The notes under the pieces were generated by a model. The model saw only the letters and a list, made by a program, of their open reading frames with translations, was not told the DNA's origin and did not search any database. 13,181 bases of DNA from JBBPYR01 sp038199755. Its GTDB lineage: Bacteria; Chloroflexota; Ktedonobacteria; Ktedonobacterales; Ktedonobacteraceae. A program made the translations under genes and the position numbers. Where the stretch lies: contig JBBPYR010000087.1 in the NCBI GenBank assembly GCA_038199755.1, positions 1 through 13,181 on the forward strand, in the 5' to 3' direction. Positions 1 to 6,587 of the stretch are shown in pieces. The number at the start of each line of letters is the position of its first letter. Positions within the stretch are counted from its first letter, which is position 1.

Positions 1-112
1 ACGGGTACGAGGGCGTCACATCCTTATTCAGCATGCCAACGCGCTGTCGCGCTAGTGCTATCGCACTCAGGCATGCTGTAAGGAGTCATAAATGCCTGCC
101 CCTACGGATGGG
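1..112. repeat. Disrupted copy of the hyp-cluster palindromic repeat
   Basis: Bases 2-13 match the inner part of the 3163-3243 copy (CGGGTACGAGGG). Bases 99-112 match the conserved right end, CCCCTACGGATGGG. The sequence between is unlike any other copy. It contains its own perfect 9-bp inverted repeat, CAGCATGCC at 29-37 and GGCATGCTG at 70-78, with smaller stems inside. This suggests that the right arm was replaced or interrupted by a second small hairpin element. The left arm lies outside the window. Confidence 0.5.
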
Positions 113-166
113 CTTGCAGCGCGCTTCGCTGCTGCTTTTGGGTCGTTCTCCATGTTTTTATTATGG

Positions 167-205
167 GCGGATCTCGCTCAATGAATTGAGCGTGGGGCGC
201 GATAA
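167..205. repeat. Partial copy of the hyp-cluster repeat
   Basis: This 39-bp stretch matches 4021-4059 of the intact copy at 37 of 39 positions. It includes the internal hairpin with arms CGCTCAAT and ATTGAGCG, and the start of the right terminal repeat (GCGCGATAA). The left half of the unit and the outer end of the right arm are missing, so it is a decayed or recombined remnant. Confidence 0.6.
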
Positions 206-247
206 TGGAGATGAACACATGAACCTGGTCATCATGGAAACCCATCC

Positions 248-349
248 GTAGGGGCCAGCTTTAGCGCGCCCCAAGGCGATTTATCGCCAGAGATTCAGCG
301 GATTTCGCCTGATAAATCAGGCTGAGGACGCGCTCAAGCTGGTCCCTAC
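248..349. repeat. Full 102-bp palindromic repeat, MITE-like, after hypC
   Basis: Terminal inverted repeats of about 21 bp start GTAGGGGCCAGC and end GCTGGTCCCTAC. Inside are two small hairpins, GGCGAT-TT-ATCGCC at 275-288 and GCCTGAT-AA-ATCAGGC at 307-322. It aligns without gaps to the copy at 3971-4072, which has the same length. Where the two copies differ in the arms, most changes are matched on the other side so pairing is kept. The left flank (ending AAACCCATCC) is also shared with the other copies. No transposase is seen, so it would have to be moved in trans if it is mobile. Confidence 0.75.
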
Positions 350-409
350 AGCATTGCACGCTCTATTACCGGATTAATTTGTTCATGTCCATAATGTTGC
401 GCGTACGGG

Positions 410-682
410 TCATTCGATCTGGCTGGCATGGAGCATGTCTATTTCGTCGATGTAGGACTGACCCATGTACTCAAGTGCTTTCATGGTCTCACGTGCCTCT
501 GTTTCGTCGATTTTACTCATGGCGAAACCTACATGGATCAAGACCCAGTCGCCGGGGGCGATGCCTTCTGGACGAACCAGGGCGATGCTGACGTTGCGTC
601 GGACGCCGGAAACGTCAACTTTGGCGATGGAATTAACGTCGTCTACGATATCGACGATCTGACCTGGTATACCGAGACACAT
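410..682 (-). CDS. hypC: HypC, [NiFe]-hydrogenase maturation chaperone
   Basis: HypC (HypC/HupF/HybG family) binds HypD and carries the Fe(CN)2CO group to the large-subunit precursor in the cytoplasm. The 90-aa product has the family length and begins with the signature MCLGIPG. Cys2 is the iron-binding residue after removal of Met1, and the conserved His is at position 50 within WVLIHVGFA. An AGGAG ribosome binding site lies 7 nt before the ATG. It follows hypF after 33 bp and is the last gene seen in the run. Its partner HypD is not in the window. The target is presumably the HhyL precursor encoded at 9150-10946. The identification is firm from the N-terminal motif, length and neighbours. 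Confidence 0.95.
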   Translation of the reverse strand: MCLGIPGQIVDIVDDVNSIAKVDVSGVRRNVSIALVRPEGIAPGDWVLIHVGFAMSKIDETEARETMKALEYMGQSYIDEIDMLHASQIE

Positions 683-715
683 AGCGATTCTCCTTGTATG
701 ATACCGACGTGCAAT

Positions 716-3100
716 TCAAGAGAGCCTTGCGGCTGCGATTGCTAGCTGGCCGAGGCTGAGACCGCCATCATTGGGCGGTACACGGCGATTGATGTAGACC
801 TGGAACTCCTGTGTTTGTAGGCGTTCCATGAGTCGTTCGAGTAAGAGTTTATTTTGAAAGACACCTCCACTGAGTGCTATAGTGTTCAATCCTGTCTGCT
901 TACGAGCTGCGAGACAGGCGGTTACGAGAAGTTCAGCAACTGTATCGTGAAAGCGGCGTGCGATTTGGCGAGAAGGCACGCCAAACTGGATGTCATGCAC
1001 GATGGCGCGTATCATTGATGTTACGTCAAGTTGGGCAGGTGCGTCTGGTGCATCGGCTGTTTGTGCTTTGATCGTGAATGGGTAGATGCTTGATGGGTCT
1101 TCCGTACGCTGTGCCTCATGCGTTTGTGCCAGCATCTCTAGTTCAATGGCGGCTTGACCCTCGTAGAGAACGTCGCTGCGCAGGGTGAGCAGGGCGGCGA
1201 CGGCGTCGAATAAGCGACCCAAGCTGGAAGTCGATGGGCTGTTGATGCCCTTCGCGATCATCTGAGAGAGGGTATGCCACTTTGTGCGATTGAGTTGGCG
1301 CATGAAGGGGATGTCAAGCTGTAAAAAGAGAGTGCCGTAGCTGTGTGCGAGATAGGCGGCAGCCATGCGCCAGGGCTGACGTACTGCCTGTTCACCGCCG
1401 GGCAGCGGCATGTAGGCGAGATGGGCTAGCCGCTCAAAGCCTGTGAGGTCGGCTGTCATGATTTCGCAGCCCCAGACCGCGCCATCCGTACCATATCCCG
1501 TGCCGTCAGCTGCCACGCCGATGACGGGGCCGCTCAAGCCGTGTTCGGCCATGACGCTGGCAATGTGGGCATGGTGATGTTGGACCGCAATCCTTTGGGT
1601 GATGTCGCTGTCAAGGGCGTATTTTGTTGCGAGATATTCGGGATGCAGGTCATAGGCGATGGCTTGCGGGTAGATATCGAAGAGACGTTGGAAGTGTGTG
1701 ATGCCAGCGCGGAAGGATGTCAAGGTCTCCAGGTTTTCTAGATCGCCGATGTGGTGGCTGACAAAGGCGTGTCGTCCCTTGCCCAGACAAAAGGTGTTTT
1801 TGAGATGGCCGCCACAGGCCAGTATTGGTGTTGGTAAGTCTTGCGCTAGTGTGATTGGTTCTGGTGCGTAGCCACGAGAGCGACGGAAAAGTTGTTCTCC
1901 GTTGGCAGCAATGCGGATTACGGAGTCGTCGCAGCGCATATGAATGTCGCGGTTATGGCTGAGCATACCGTCGGCGATGGTGTGCAATCGTTGTTTGGCG
2001 TCATCGTCGTGGTAGGCGATGGGTTCGTCGCTGATATTGCCGCTGGTCAACACGAGTGCCGCTGGGCGGTCTGGTGTGATGGCGGCGAAGGCACGCAGTA
2101 AGAGATGATGGAGTGGTGTGTATGGCAACATGATGCCCAAGGTCGCGCTGTTAGGAGCAACGTCTGCTGCTATGGGGCAATCTGGGCGTTGGGCGAGCAG
2201 CACGATGGGGCGGCGGCGTGATTGTAACAGCGTGGCCTCAGCCTCGCTGATGTGACAGAGCTGTTGGGCGGCCTCAAGGTCGGGTACCATGAGGGCAAAC
2301 GGTTTAGCCTCGCGCTGCTTGCGTTGGCGCAGTCGCTGCACGGCCTCATCATTCAGCGCGTCACAGGCCAGATGATAGCCACCCAACCCCTTGATGGCGA
2401 GTATCGCGCCTGCCGCCAGGGATTGGGCCGCTACTGAAATAGGGTCCACATCTGCTGTGGGGGCGACATTCATGACACCCGTATGGGGTTGCGAAGCGGC
2501 TGGGAATGCAAATAAATATACTTGGGGGCCACAGATGGGGCAGGCATTGGGTTGGGCATGGAAGCGGCGGTTGAGCGGGTCGCTATATTCTGCCTGACAA
2601 GCCGTACACATGGGGAAGTCACGCATGGTGGTTTTTTCGCGGTCATAGGGAACGTCCTGCACGATGGTGAAGCGTGGGCCACAGTTGGTGCAGTTGATAA
2701 AAGGGTAGCGGTAACGACGGTCGGCTCTATCAAATAATTCGCGTAGGCAGTCGTCACAGGTGGCGGAATCGGACGAGATGAGGGCGTGCCGCTCGGCTCC
2801 TTGCTGGCTGTGGGTGATGGTGAAGTCGCTTTCATGGCATGGTGGTATGGCTGCGATGGCGAGAGAGTCGATGCGCGCTAGCGGCGGTACTTGTTCGTTT
2901 AATGCGTGTTGGAAGCCGTCGAGTGCCTCTGGCGTTCCCTCGACCTCGATGGTCACACCCTGGCTATCGTTGAGGACAAAGCCGACCAGATGCCAGCGTA
3001 AGGCTTGCCCATAGATGAAAGGCCGGAAGCCTACACCTTGGACGATACCTTGAACGAGGATACGTCGTCGTTGTATTGTCGATCCTAATGTGGATGACAT
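716..3100 (-). CDS. hypF: HypF, carbamoyltransferase for CN ligand synthesis
   Basis: HypF uses carbamoyl phosphate and ATP to load a carbamoyl group on the C-terminal Cys of HypE, which then makes the cyanide ligands of the active site. The 794-aa product shows all expected domains. An acylphosphatase domain covers residues 13-95, with Arg26 in VQGVGFR and Asn44. A double zinc-finger region has Cys pairs 115/118, 137/140, 165/168 and 187/190. A YrdC-like nucleotide-binding domain spans about 220-410. A Kae1/TsaD-like transfer domain has HHHAH at 508-512, DGTGYG at 532-537 and a SGGVFQN motif near the C-terminus. The ATG is preceded by an AGAAGG site. It lies 139 bp after hypB, a gap filled mostly by a palindromic repeat, and 33 bp before hypC. 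The gene appears intact and of normal length. Confidence 0.97.
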   Translation of the reverse strand: MSSTLGSTIQRRRILVQGIVQGVGFRPFIYGQALRWHLVGFVLNDSQGVTIEVEGTPEALDGFQHALNEQVPPLARIDSLAIAAIPPCHESDFTITHSQQGAERHALISSDSATCDDCLRELFDRADRRYRYPFINCTNCGPRFTIVQDVPYDREKTTMRDFPMCTACQAEYSDPLNRRFHAQPNACPICGPQVYLFAFPAASQPHTGVMNVAPTADVDPISVAAQSLAAGAILAIKGLGGYHLACDALNDEAVQRLRQRKQREAKPFALMVPDLEAAQQLCHISEAEATLLQSRRRPIVLLAQRPDCPIAADVAPNSATLGIMLPYTPLHHLLLRAFAAITPDRPAALVLTSGNISDEPIAYHDDDAKQRLHTIADGMLSHNRDIHMRCDDSVIRIAANGEQLFRRSRGYAPEPITLAQDLPTPILACGGHLKNTFCLGKGRHAFVSHHIGDLENLETLTSFRAGITHFQRLFDIYPQAIAYDLHPEYLATKYALDSDITQRIAVQHHHAHIASVMAEHGLSGPVIGVAADGTGYGTDGAVWGCEIMTADLTGFERLAHLAYMPLPGGEQAVRQPWRMAAAYLAHSYGTLFLQLDIPFMRQLNRTKWHTLSQMIAKGINSPSTSSLGRLFDAVAALLTLRSDVLYEGQAAIELEMLAQTHEAQRTEDPSSIYPFTIKAQTADAPDAPAQLDVTSMIRAIVHDIQFGVPSRQIARRFHDTVAELLVTACLAARKQTGLNTIALSGGVFQNKLLLERLMERLQTQEFQVYINRRVPPNDGGLSLGQLAIAAARLS

Positions 3101-3162
3101 GTGTCCTTCTCTCTAGGGTACAAGGCGTTCATGATGGTAATTAAGTAATCATGGAAACCGCT

Positions 3163-3243
3163 GTAGGGGCCAGATTTATCGCGCCCCTTGGCGATTTATC
3201 GCCTGTGATCGGGTACGAGGGGCGCGATCAATCTGGCCCCTAC
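3163..3243. repeat. 81-bp palindromic repeat between hypB and hypF
   Basis: Terminal inverted repeats of 25 bp (GTAGGGGCCAGATTTATCGC at the left) match with a single difference. The left internal hairpin GGCGAT-TT-ATCGCC at 3190-3203 is shared with the other copies. The second internal hairpin of the 102-bp copies is replaced by a shorter segment containing CGGGTACGAGG, which also occurs at bases 2-12 of the window. The right end, with its conserved CGGATGGG flank, overlaps the end of hypB, whose TAG stop (3240-3242) is part of the repeat. In the mRNA it would form a strong hairpin right at the hypB stop. No T-run follows, so a simple intrinsic terminator is unlikely. Confidence 0.75.
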
Positions 3244-3905
3244 GGATGGGTTTGTTTTATTGGGACAAGGGTGCTGAGCCATGCGCACCATGTATCTAAA
3301 CCTGCACCGCTGCGGCAGCTTAGCTCGAAGATGCGCAGGTGCGGGTTGATGGCCAGGGCGTGCCGTTTGACCTTCTCAAGATCATAGTCTACGTATGGGA
3401 GCAGGTCGAGCTTGTTGATAACCATTACTTGCGAGATTGCGAACATCTGTGGGTATTTGGCGGGTTTATCATCTCCTTCGGTGGTGCTGACTACGACGAT
3501 CCGCAGGTCTTCTCCCAGGTTCCAGGCGGCGGGACAGACGAGATTGCCGACATTCTCTATGACGAGCAGGTCGATGGTGGTCAGATCCATTTCAGCGAGG
3601 GCGTCGCGCACCATGTGGGCTTCCAGATGACAGGCACCGCGCGTGTTGATTTGTACGGTTTGAGCACCCGCCGCTTCTATGCGCTCGGCATCAGCACTGG
3701 TCTCGACATCGCCCTCGATGACGCCGATGTTGAGTTGCCTGTGCAGCAGTTGTATCGTCCGTTCTAGCAATGTTGTCTTACCAGCACCCGGTGAACTCAT
3801 GATGTTGAGTGTGCGAATGCCTTGCGCTAGAAGTCGCTGCTGCATTTCCTGGGCGATGGTATCGTTGGCAGCGAGAATGTTTTGTGCAAGAGTTACTTTG
3901 ACCAC
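3240..3905 (-). CDS. hypB: HypB, GTPase for nickel insertion
   Basis: HypB is the SIMIBI-class GTPase that works with HypA to insert nickel into the hydrogenase large subunit after the iron group is in place. From the chosen start the product is 221 aa. The P-loop is at 38-45 (SPGAGKTT), the metal-binding Cys92-His93 pair lies in GACHL, Cys124 is in ENVGNLVCP, and NKLD for guanine recognition is at 164-167. I chose a GTG start at 3905 because AGGAG lies 8 nt before it and the protein then begins MVKVTLAQNILAAND, as HypB proteins usually do; a longer frame would start at a TTG near 3965 inside repeat flank. It lacks the N-terminal CxxCGC nickel site and the His-rich stretch of some HypBs. The last three residues (Thr-His-Pro) and the stop are encoded by repeat sequence. 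Confidence 0.95.
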   Translation of the reverse strand: MVKVTLAQNILAANDTIAQEMQQRLLAQGIRTLNIMSSPGAGKTTLLERTIQLLHRQLNIGVIEGDVETSADAERIEAAGAQTVQINTRGACHLEAHMVRDALAEMDLTTIDLLVIENVGNLVCPAAWNLGEDLRIVVVSTTEGDDKPAKYPQMFAISQVMVINKLDLLPYVDYDLEKVKRHALAINPHLRIFELSCRSGAGLDTWCAWLSTLVPIKQTHP

Positions 3906-3913
3906 GGTTGGTG

Positions 3914-3918
3914 CTCCT
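3914..3918 (-). promoter_or_regulatory. Ribosome binding site that sets the hypB start
   Basis: AGGAG on the minus strand lies 8 nt before the GTG at 3905. The upstream in-frame TTG near 3965 has no well-spaced site and its coding would run through repeat flank, so the GTG is preferred. Confidence 0.7.
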
Positions 3919-3970
3919 ACGACGCGATAATGCTGGTTAACAAATGAACCTGGTAATAGCTGCAAGCTCC

Positions 3971-4072
3971 GTAGGGACCAGATTTATCGCGTCCCGAGGC
4001 GATTTATCGCCAGAGATTCAGCGGATCTCGCTCAATAAATTGAGCGTAGGGCGCGATAAATCTGGCCCCTAC
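3971..4072. repeat. Full 102-bp palindromic repeat between hypA and hypB
   Basis: Terminal inverted repeats of about 24 bp (GTAGGGACCAGATTTATCGC at the left) differ at only two positions. Internal hairpins are GGCGAT-TT-ATCGCC at 3998-4011 and CGCTCAAT-AA-ATTGAGCG at 4029-4046. The unit aligns without gaps to 248-349. The second hairpin differs in sequence between the two copies but is perfectly paired in both. Flanks on both sides share motifs with other copies: a GAACCTGGTAAT block at 3946-3957 and GAACATGGTAATC on the reverse strand around 4089-4101. Together with its flanks it fills almost the whole 220-bp gap between hypA and hypB. Confidence 0.8.
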
Positions 4073-4125
4073 GGATGGGTTTCTCTGATTACCATGTTCA
4101 TTAATTAATGTCCATAATCTGGTTT

Positions 4126-4473
4126 CTAGGACGCGATTTCCATTTCAACGATTTGTAGCTCGGTGCCGGATATGATGTCGTTTGAAAACTCTTGGCAGGT
4201 TGGGCACTGCGCGATGTAGTTCATGACAGTGAACTCTGTGGCGCAGTGCCGACAGTGTGCGCGATGCGGTATGGTGTCGATCAAGAGTTTGGCATTGGCT
4301 AGTGTTGGCTCAAGACTGGCAATCATTTCGAAGCAGAAGGTCAACGAGTCGCTGACGATGCCGCTGGCCTCGCCAATCTTGAGCCGAACACTTTTGACGC
4401 TGCTGGCATTGCACGCCGTTGCGCGTTCTTCGACGGCTTCGACGATGCTTTGCGCGATTGAGAGTTCATGCAT
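4126..4473 (-). CDS. hypA: HypA, nickel-delivery metallochaperone
   Basis: HypA binds nickel through its N-terminal Met-His and hands it to the hydrogenase large subunit together with HypB. The 115-aa product has the family length and the MHELSIAQ start, with His2 as the nickel ligand. The zinc site is built from two pairs, Cys74/Cys77 and Cys90/Cys93. The Glu next to His2 is also conserved. The gene starts 14 bp after the stop of the 34-aa microprotein, so the two are almost certainly co-transcribed. Downstream, the 220-bp gap to hypB holds a palindromic repeat. The call is firm from the motif set, length and context. Confidence 0.96.
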   Translation of the reverse strand: MHELSIAQSIVEAVEERATACNASSVKSVRLKIGEASGIVSDSLTFCFEMIASLEPTLANAKLLIDTIPHRAHCRHCATEFTVMNYIAQCPTCQEFSNDIISGTELQIVEMEIAS

Positions 4474-4487
4474 GTCTTTGTTTTGGG

Positions 4488-4592
4488 TTACATTGAACGC
4501 ATGCGTAAGTAGCGTTGGATATCAGGAAGTTGCTGTTGCAACACCCATAAACCTGCGCCAAGTACTAGAACTAAAAGAAGTAATCTGAACAT
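4488..4592 (-). CDS. 34-aa single-helix membrane microprotein, DUF6893-like
   Basis: A 34-aa frame starts with ATG at 4592 and ends with TAA at 4488-4490. GGAAG lies 6 nt before the ATG. Residues 2-18 form a strongly hydrophobic helix (start FRLLLLVLVLGAGLWVL), followed by a polar, basic tail with QQQLPDIQRYLRMRSM. This layout, a short N-terminal helix followed by a QLPDIxRYLxM-type tail, is what I recall of DUF6893 small proteins found in actinobacterial group 1h hydrogenase operons. The family name is from memory and not tested here. It sits 83 bp after the protease gene and 14 bp before hypA. A role as membrane anchor or assembly factor for the soluble hydrogenase is an inference; HhyS has no signal peptide or membrane helix of its own. 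Confidence 0.8.
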   Translation of the reverse strand: MFRLLLLVLVLGAGLWVLQQQLPDIQRYLRMRSM

Positions 4593-4634
4593 GTTGCGCT
4601 TCCTTTCTGGTATATATCTATTGACTTGCTTGTT

Positions 4635-4655
4635 GGATGCCCACAAGGGACATCC
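4635..4655 (-). other. Hairpin between the protease gene and the microprotein
   Basis: GGATG-CCC pairs with GGG-CATCC around a 4-nt loop, with a single bulged base at 4650, giving 8 bp. It lies 20 bp after the protease stop. No T-run follows on the minus strand, so it is more likely an mRNA processing or stability element, or a decayed repeat, than a terminator. Confidence 0.4.
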
Positions 4656-4675
4656 CTACTGAATTATTCATTGTG

Positions 4676-5215
4676 TTAGGCGGGAAGTAGTTGCGTAATC
4701 AGAGTATCAATCATTTTTACGGCTTCGTCAATGGCAACCTGAACGGGTTCGCTCAGACCAATCTGCATCTCCATGTATTCTTCTTCCTCTCCAAAGGGGG
4801 AGGGTTCACAGCCGACGAGCAAGGTGTGAATTGGTTGAGCCCCCAGAGTCCTGGCGAAGGCAAGTACCTTCACAGGGTCCATGCTGTGGGCATCCAATGC
4901 TATTCTGCCTGCTTCCGCTCCTTTCTCAGGGTCGATGTTTGTTAAATCTGGCTCAATCAGGTAGAGGGTTCCTGGTTGACCACCTCGCGGCACTGCATCG
5001 ACCAATACGAGTGCATCATAGTCATCAAGCAAGGTGTATGCCAGTTCCATGCCCCGAATACCGAAATCGACGATTTGCACACCTGGCGGGTAATGCCTGT
5101 TCATAAGTCTTCTGGCCACCTCAACGCCGAAGCCGTCGTCTCCAAGAAAAATATTGCCGATACACGCGATAAGTATGCGCTTAGGTGTGCCTTCTGATGA
5201 TGGTGTAGTGCTCAC
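4676..5215 (-). CDS. Hydrogenase maturation protease (HyaD/HybD/HoxW family)
   Basis: This family M52 endopeptidase cuts the C-terminal tail from the large-subunit precursor once nickel is in place, which lets the active site close and the subunits join. The 179-aa product has the GNIFLGDDGFG motif at 20-30, Asp73 in LVDAV and His110 in DAHSM, the usual nickel-sensing acidic and His residues. The start is a GTG that overlaps the stop of the 110-aa gene by 4 bp (GTGA), with GGAGG close upstream. Its substrate is presumably HhyL, which ends with a 21-residue tail after the last active-site His. It is the last gene of the tightly overlapped block; an 83-bp gap with a hairpin follows. Confidence 0.93.
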   Translation of the reverse strand: MSTTPSSEGTPKRILIACIGNIFLGDDGFGVEVARRLMNRHYPPGVQIVDFGIRGMELAYTLLDDYDALVLVDAVPRGGQPGTLYLIEPDLTNIDPEKGAEAGRIALDAHSMDPVKVLAFARTLGAQPIHTLLVGCEPSPFGEEEEYMEMQIGLSEPVQVAIDEAVKMIDTLITQLLPA

Positions 5216-5544
5216 GGACCCTCCAGCAATTCTACCTCCTCAGGGAAGAAGTAGAAGAGATGACCGGGAAAGACACGCTTGTCCGTCAGCATTTGTTCCA
5301 GGGCGGGATCATCATCTGCGGTGACGACTAAGTAGATGCGATTCTCGAAATCCTGGTGAATGACCTCAATCGTGCCCGTCTTGCCATCAAGCATGATATC
5401 AAAAATGTCAGCACGTCCTTTTTGAGGATGCAGCCGTACACGAGTTCCGGCCTTTACCTCTTTACCGGCGATAGTGATAGATGCTGGGGGTGGGTAATCC
5501 TCACCGGGAAACCCTGGAAAATCCCAACCTCCACGACGTATCAT
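5212..5544 (-). CDS. 110-aa conserved protein of unknown function, hydrogenase accessory
   Basis: I do not know a named function. The 110-aa product begins with a Gly/Pro-rich arm (residues 1-20, with GWDFPGFPGEDYPPP). A beta-rich part with a VKAGTRVRLHP segment and alternating hydrophobic residues follows, and it ends with FPGHLFYFFPEEVELLEGP. It has no Cys and no membrane helix. The pattern looks like a small beta-barrel of SH3-like type, which is an inference from residue periodicity only. Similar short proteins occur, as far as I recall, next to the protease gene in actinobacterial group 1h operons. Its ATG overlaps the stop of the 348-aa gene by 4 bp and its stop overlaps the protease start by 4 bp, so translation of the three is probably coupled. 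A role in large-subunit maturation is plausible. Confidence 0.85.
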   Translation of the reverse strand: MIRRGGWDFPGFPGEDYPPPASITIAGKEVKAGTRVRLHPQKGRADIFDIMLDGKTGTIEVIHQDFENRIYLVVTADDDPALEQMLTDKRVFPGHLFYFFPEEVELLEGP

Positions 5545-6587
5545 GTTTTTTCTCCTTCACTGATGGGACGCAGGTCACGAATTGTGCCGTGCATCTTCAT
5601 GAATTGTGCGGGCGTGAGGGCCTCCGTTCGCTCCAATATCGCACGTGTGTGCTCGTCCTGCCGCATTTGCTCTTTCTCGTCATCGCTTAGGGTCATGATA
5701 CGCAAAGAGAGTATTTCATCAATTTCACCACCATCGAAGAGTGGCCCAGGGCTTTCAGGAGCGATCTGCGGATAGTCATATAGGATGATGGGTGACGATA
5801 GTATGACGTCGCGTTCTCCCTTATCCCCAACGAGTACCGGCCAGGTGCGAAGATTTTGACATCCTTTGACAGCTGCTTGCAACTCTTCAGGCGGCTCTAA
5901 TAGTGAGATGAAGACACCTTGGCGTACATGCAAAACAGTGTGGGTGGAGACGAAGGATTGTAGCAATATTACATCACGTCGGCTCGTCACCGTGCCAGTG
6001 GCAGGGGTTATGTTTTCAATCTCAACACTCAGCTTGAAAAGGTTTGTGTCTATTGGCTCCGCTGCGAGTATGAAGGCTCCGCTGATCGCTTGCTGATCGC
6101 GAATGATCTCGGTACTAGCTGCATCTGTGGGATGTTCTACTGTGCGTGTAGCGGGAAACGCTATCTCCACGCGCCGGGAGTGGGCCAGCAAATCACGCAA
6201 TGAGAGGTCGAGTATACTCACCTCGCGCTCTATGCCTTCTTGTAGCGGTTCGTTAGCAAAACGACTTGCCAGGCCCCACTCGCTGGCATTCGTCTCCTCG
6301 ACCTGCTTATCCTGTGCAGACTCGGGCTGCACAACTGTACGTACAAGCAGGTGCAGAAACCGTACGGTGATATCGAGTGTTATGTTGTCTGTCTGTCCTT
6401 CTACAAGGCATTCTGTCTGCATTGTCCAGGGCTCGAAGCCGCCATTTGCCTCGCTGTACTCGCGTGGATAGACCGCGCCGAACGTCCAGCGGGTGCGATT
6501 TTTAAGTGCCGACTGTCTGTATGGGTAGAGAAGATAGCCCTCGTAGAGGACCGCATTGGCGATCTCTTTCACTTGCTCTAACTTCAT
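5541..6587 (-). CDS. 348-aa protein of unknown function in the hydrogenase operon
   Basis: A long intact frame with no domain I can name. The N-terminus (residues 1-40) has the motif NAVLYEGYLLYPYR followed by KNRTRWTFGAVYP. I recall such a start from uncharacterised proteins in actinobacterial group 1h hydrogenase operons. The rest alternates beta-type segments with charged stretches. The only Cys are two isolated ones (one at position 60), so a metal-cluster role is unlikely. No signal peptide or membrane helix is seen. The ATG overlaps the stop of the DUF6084 gene by 4 bp (ATGA) and the end overlaps the next start by 4 bp. The strict coupling to its neighbours argues for a role in the same complex or assembly line as HhySL. 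Confidence 0.88.
   Translation of the reverse strand: MKLEQVKEIANAVLYEGYLLYPYRQSALKNRTRWTFGAVYPREYSEANGGFEPWTMQTECLVEGQTDNITLDITVRFLHLLVRTVVQPESAQDKQVEETNASEWGLASRFANEPLQEGIEREVSILDLSLRDLLAHSRRVEIAFPATRTVEHPTDAASTEIIRDQQAISGAFILAAEPIDTNLFKLSVEIENITPATGTVTSRRDVILLQSFVSTHTVLHVRQGVFISLLEPPEELQAAVKGCQNLRTWPVLVGDKGERDVILSSPIILYDYPQIAPESPGPLFDGGEIDEILSLRIMTLSDDEKEQMRQDEHTRAILERTEALTPAQFMKMHGTIRDLRPISEGEKT

Larger units (their letters stand above)
1..409. other. Gene-free, repeat-rich region downstream of hypC
   Basis: I see no credible gene here. The stretch is a mosaic of repeat pieces: the inner and right end of one disrupted copy (1-112), a fragment nearly identical to the right half of the 3971-4072 copy (167-205), and a full copy (248-349). 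Short open frames in this stretch are made of repeat sequence and have no good ribosome binding site. The bases after the full copy (about 370-395) resemble the right flank of the 3971-4072 copy, both carrying a reverse-strand ATTATGGACAT motif, so the mobile or repeated unit may extend past the terminal inverted repeats. hypD and hypE, expected next in many hyp clusters, would have to lie further left. Confidence 0.6.

Noticed and set aside
33..251. 72-aa plus-strand frame at the left end
   Set aside because: It is made of repeat fragments, has no convincing ribosome binding site and no protein-like pattern.
248..349. Possible CRISPR array from the recurring palindromes
   Set aside because: The copies are kilobases apart, imperfect and without regular spacers; no cas gene is present.
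2470..2835. 121-aa minus-strand frame within hypF
   Set aside because: It overlaps the zinc-finger region of HypF in another frame and has a Ser/Pro-rich shadow-type composition.
3339..3767. 142-aa plus-strand frame opposite hypB
   Set aside because: It is a shadow of the clear hypB frame on the other strand.
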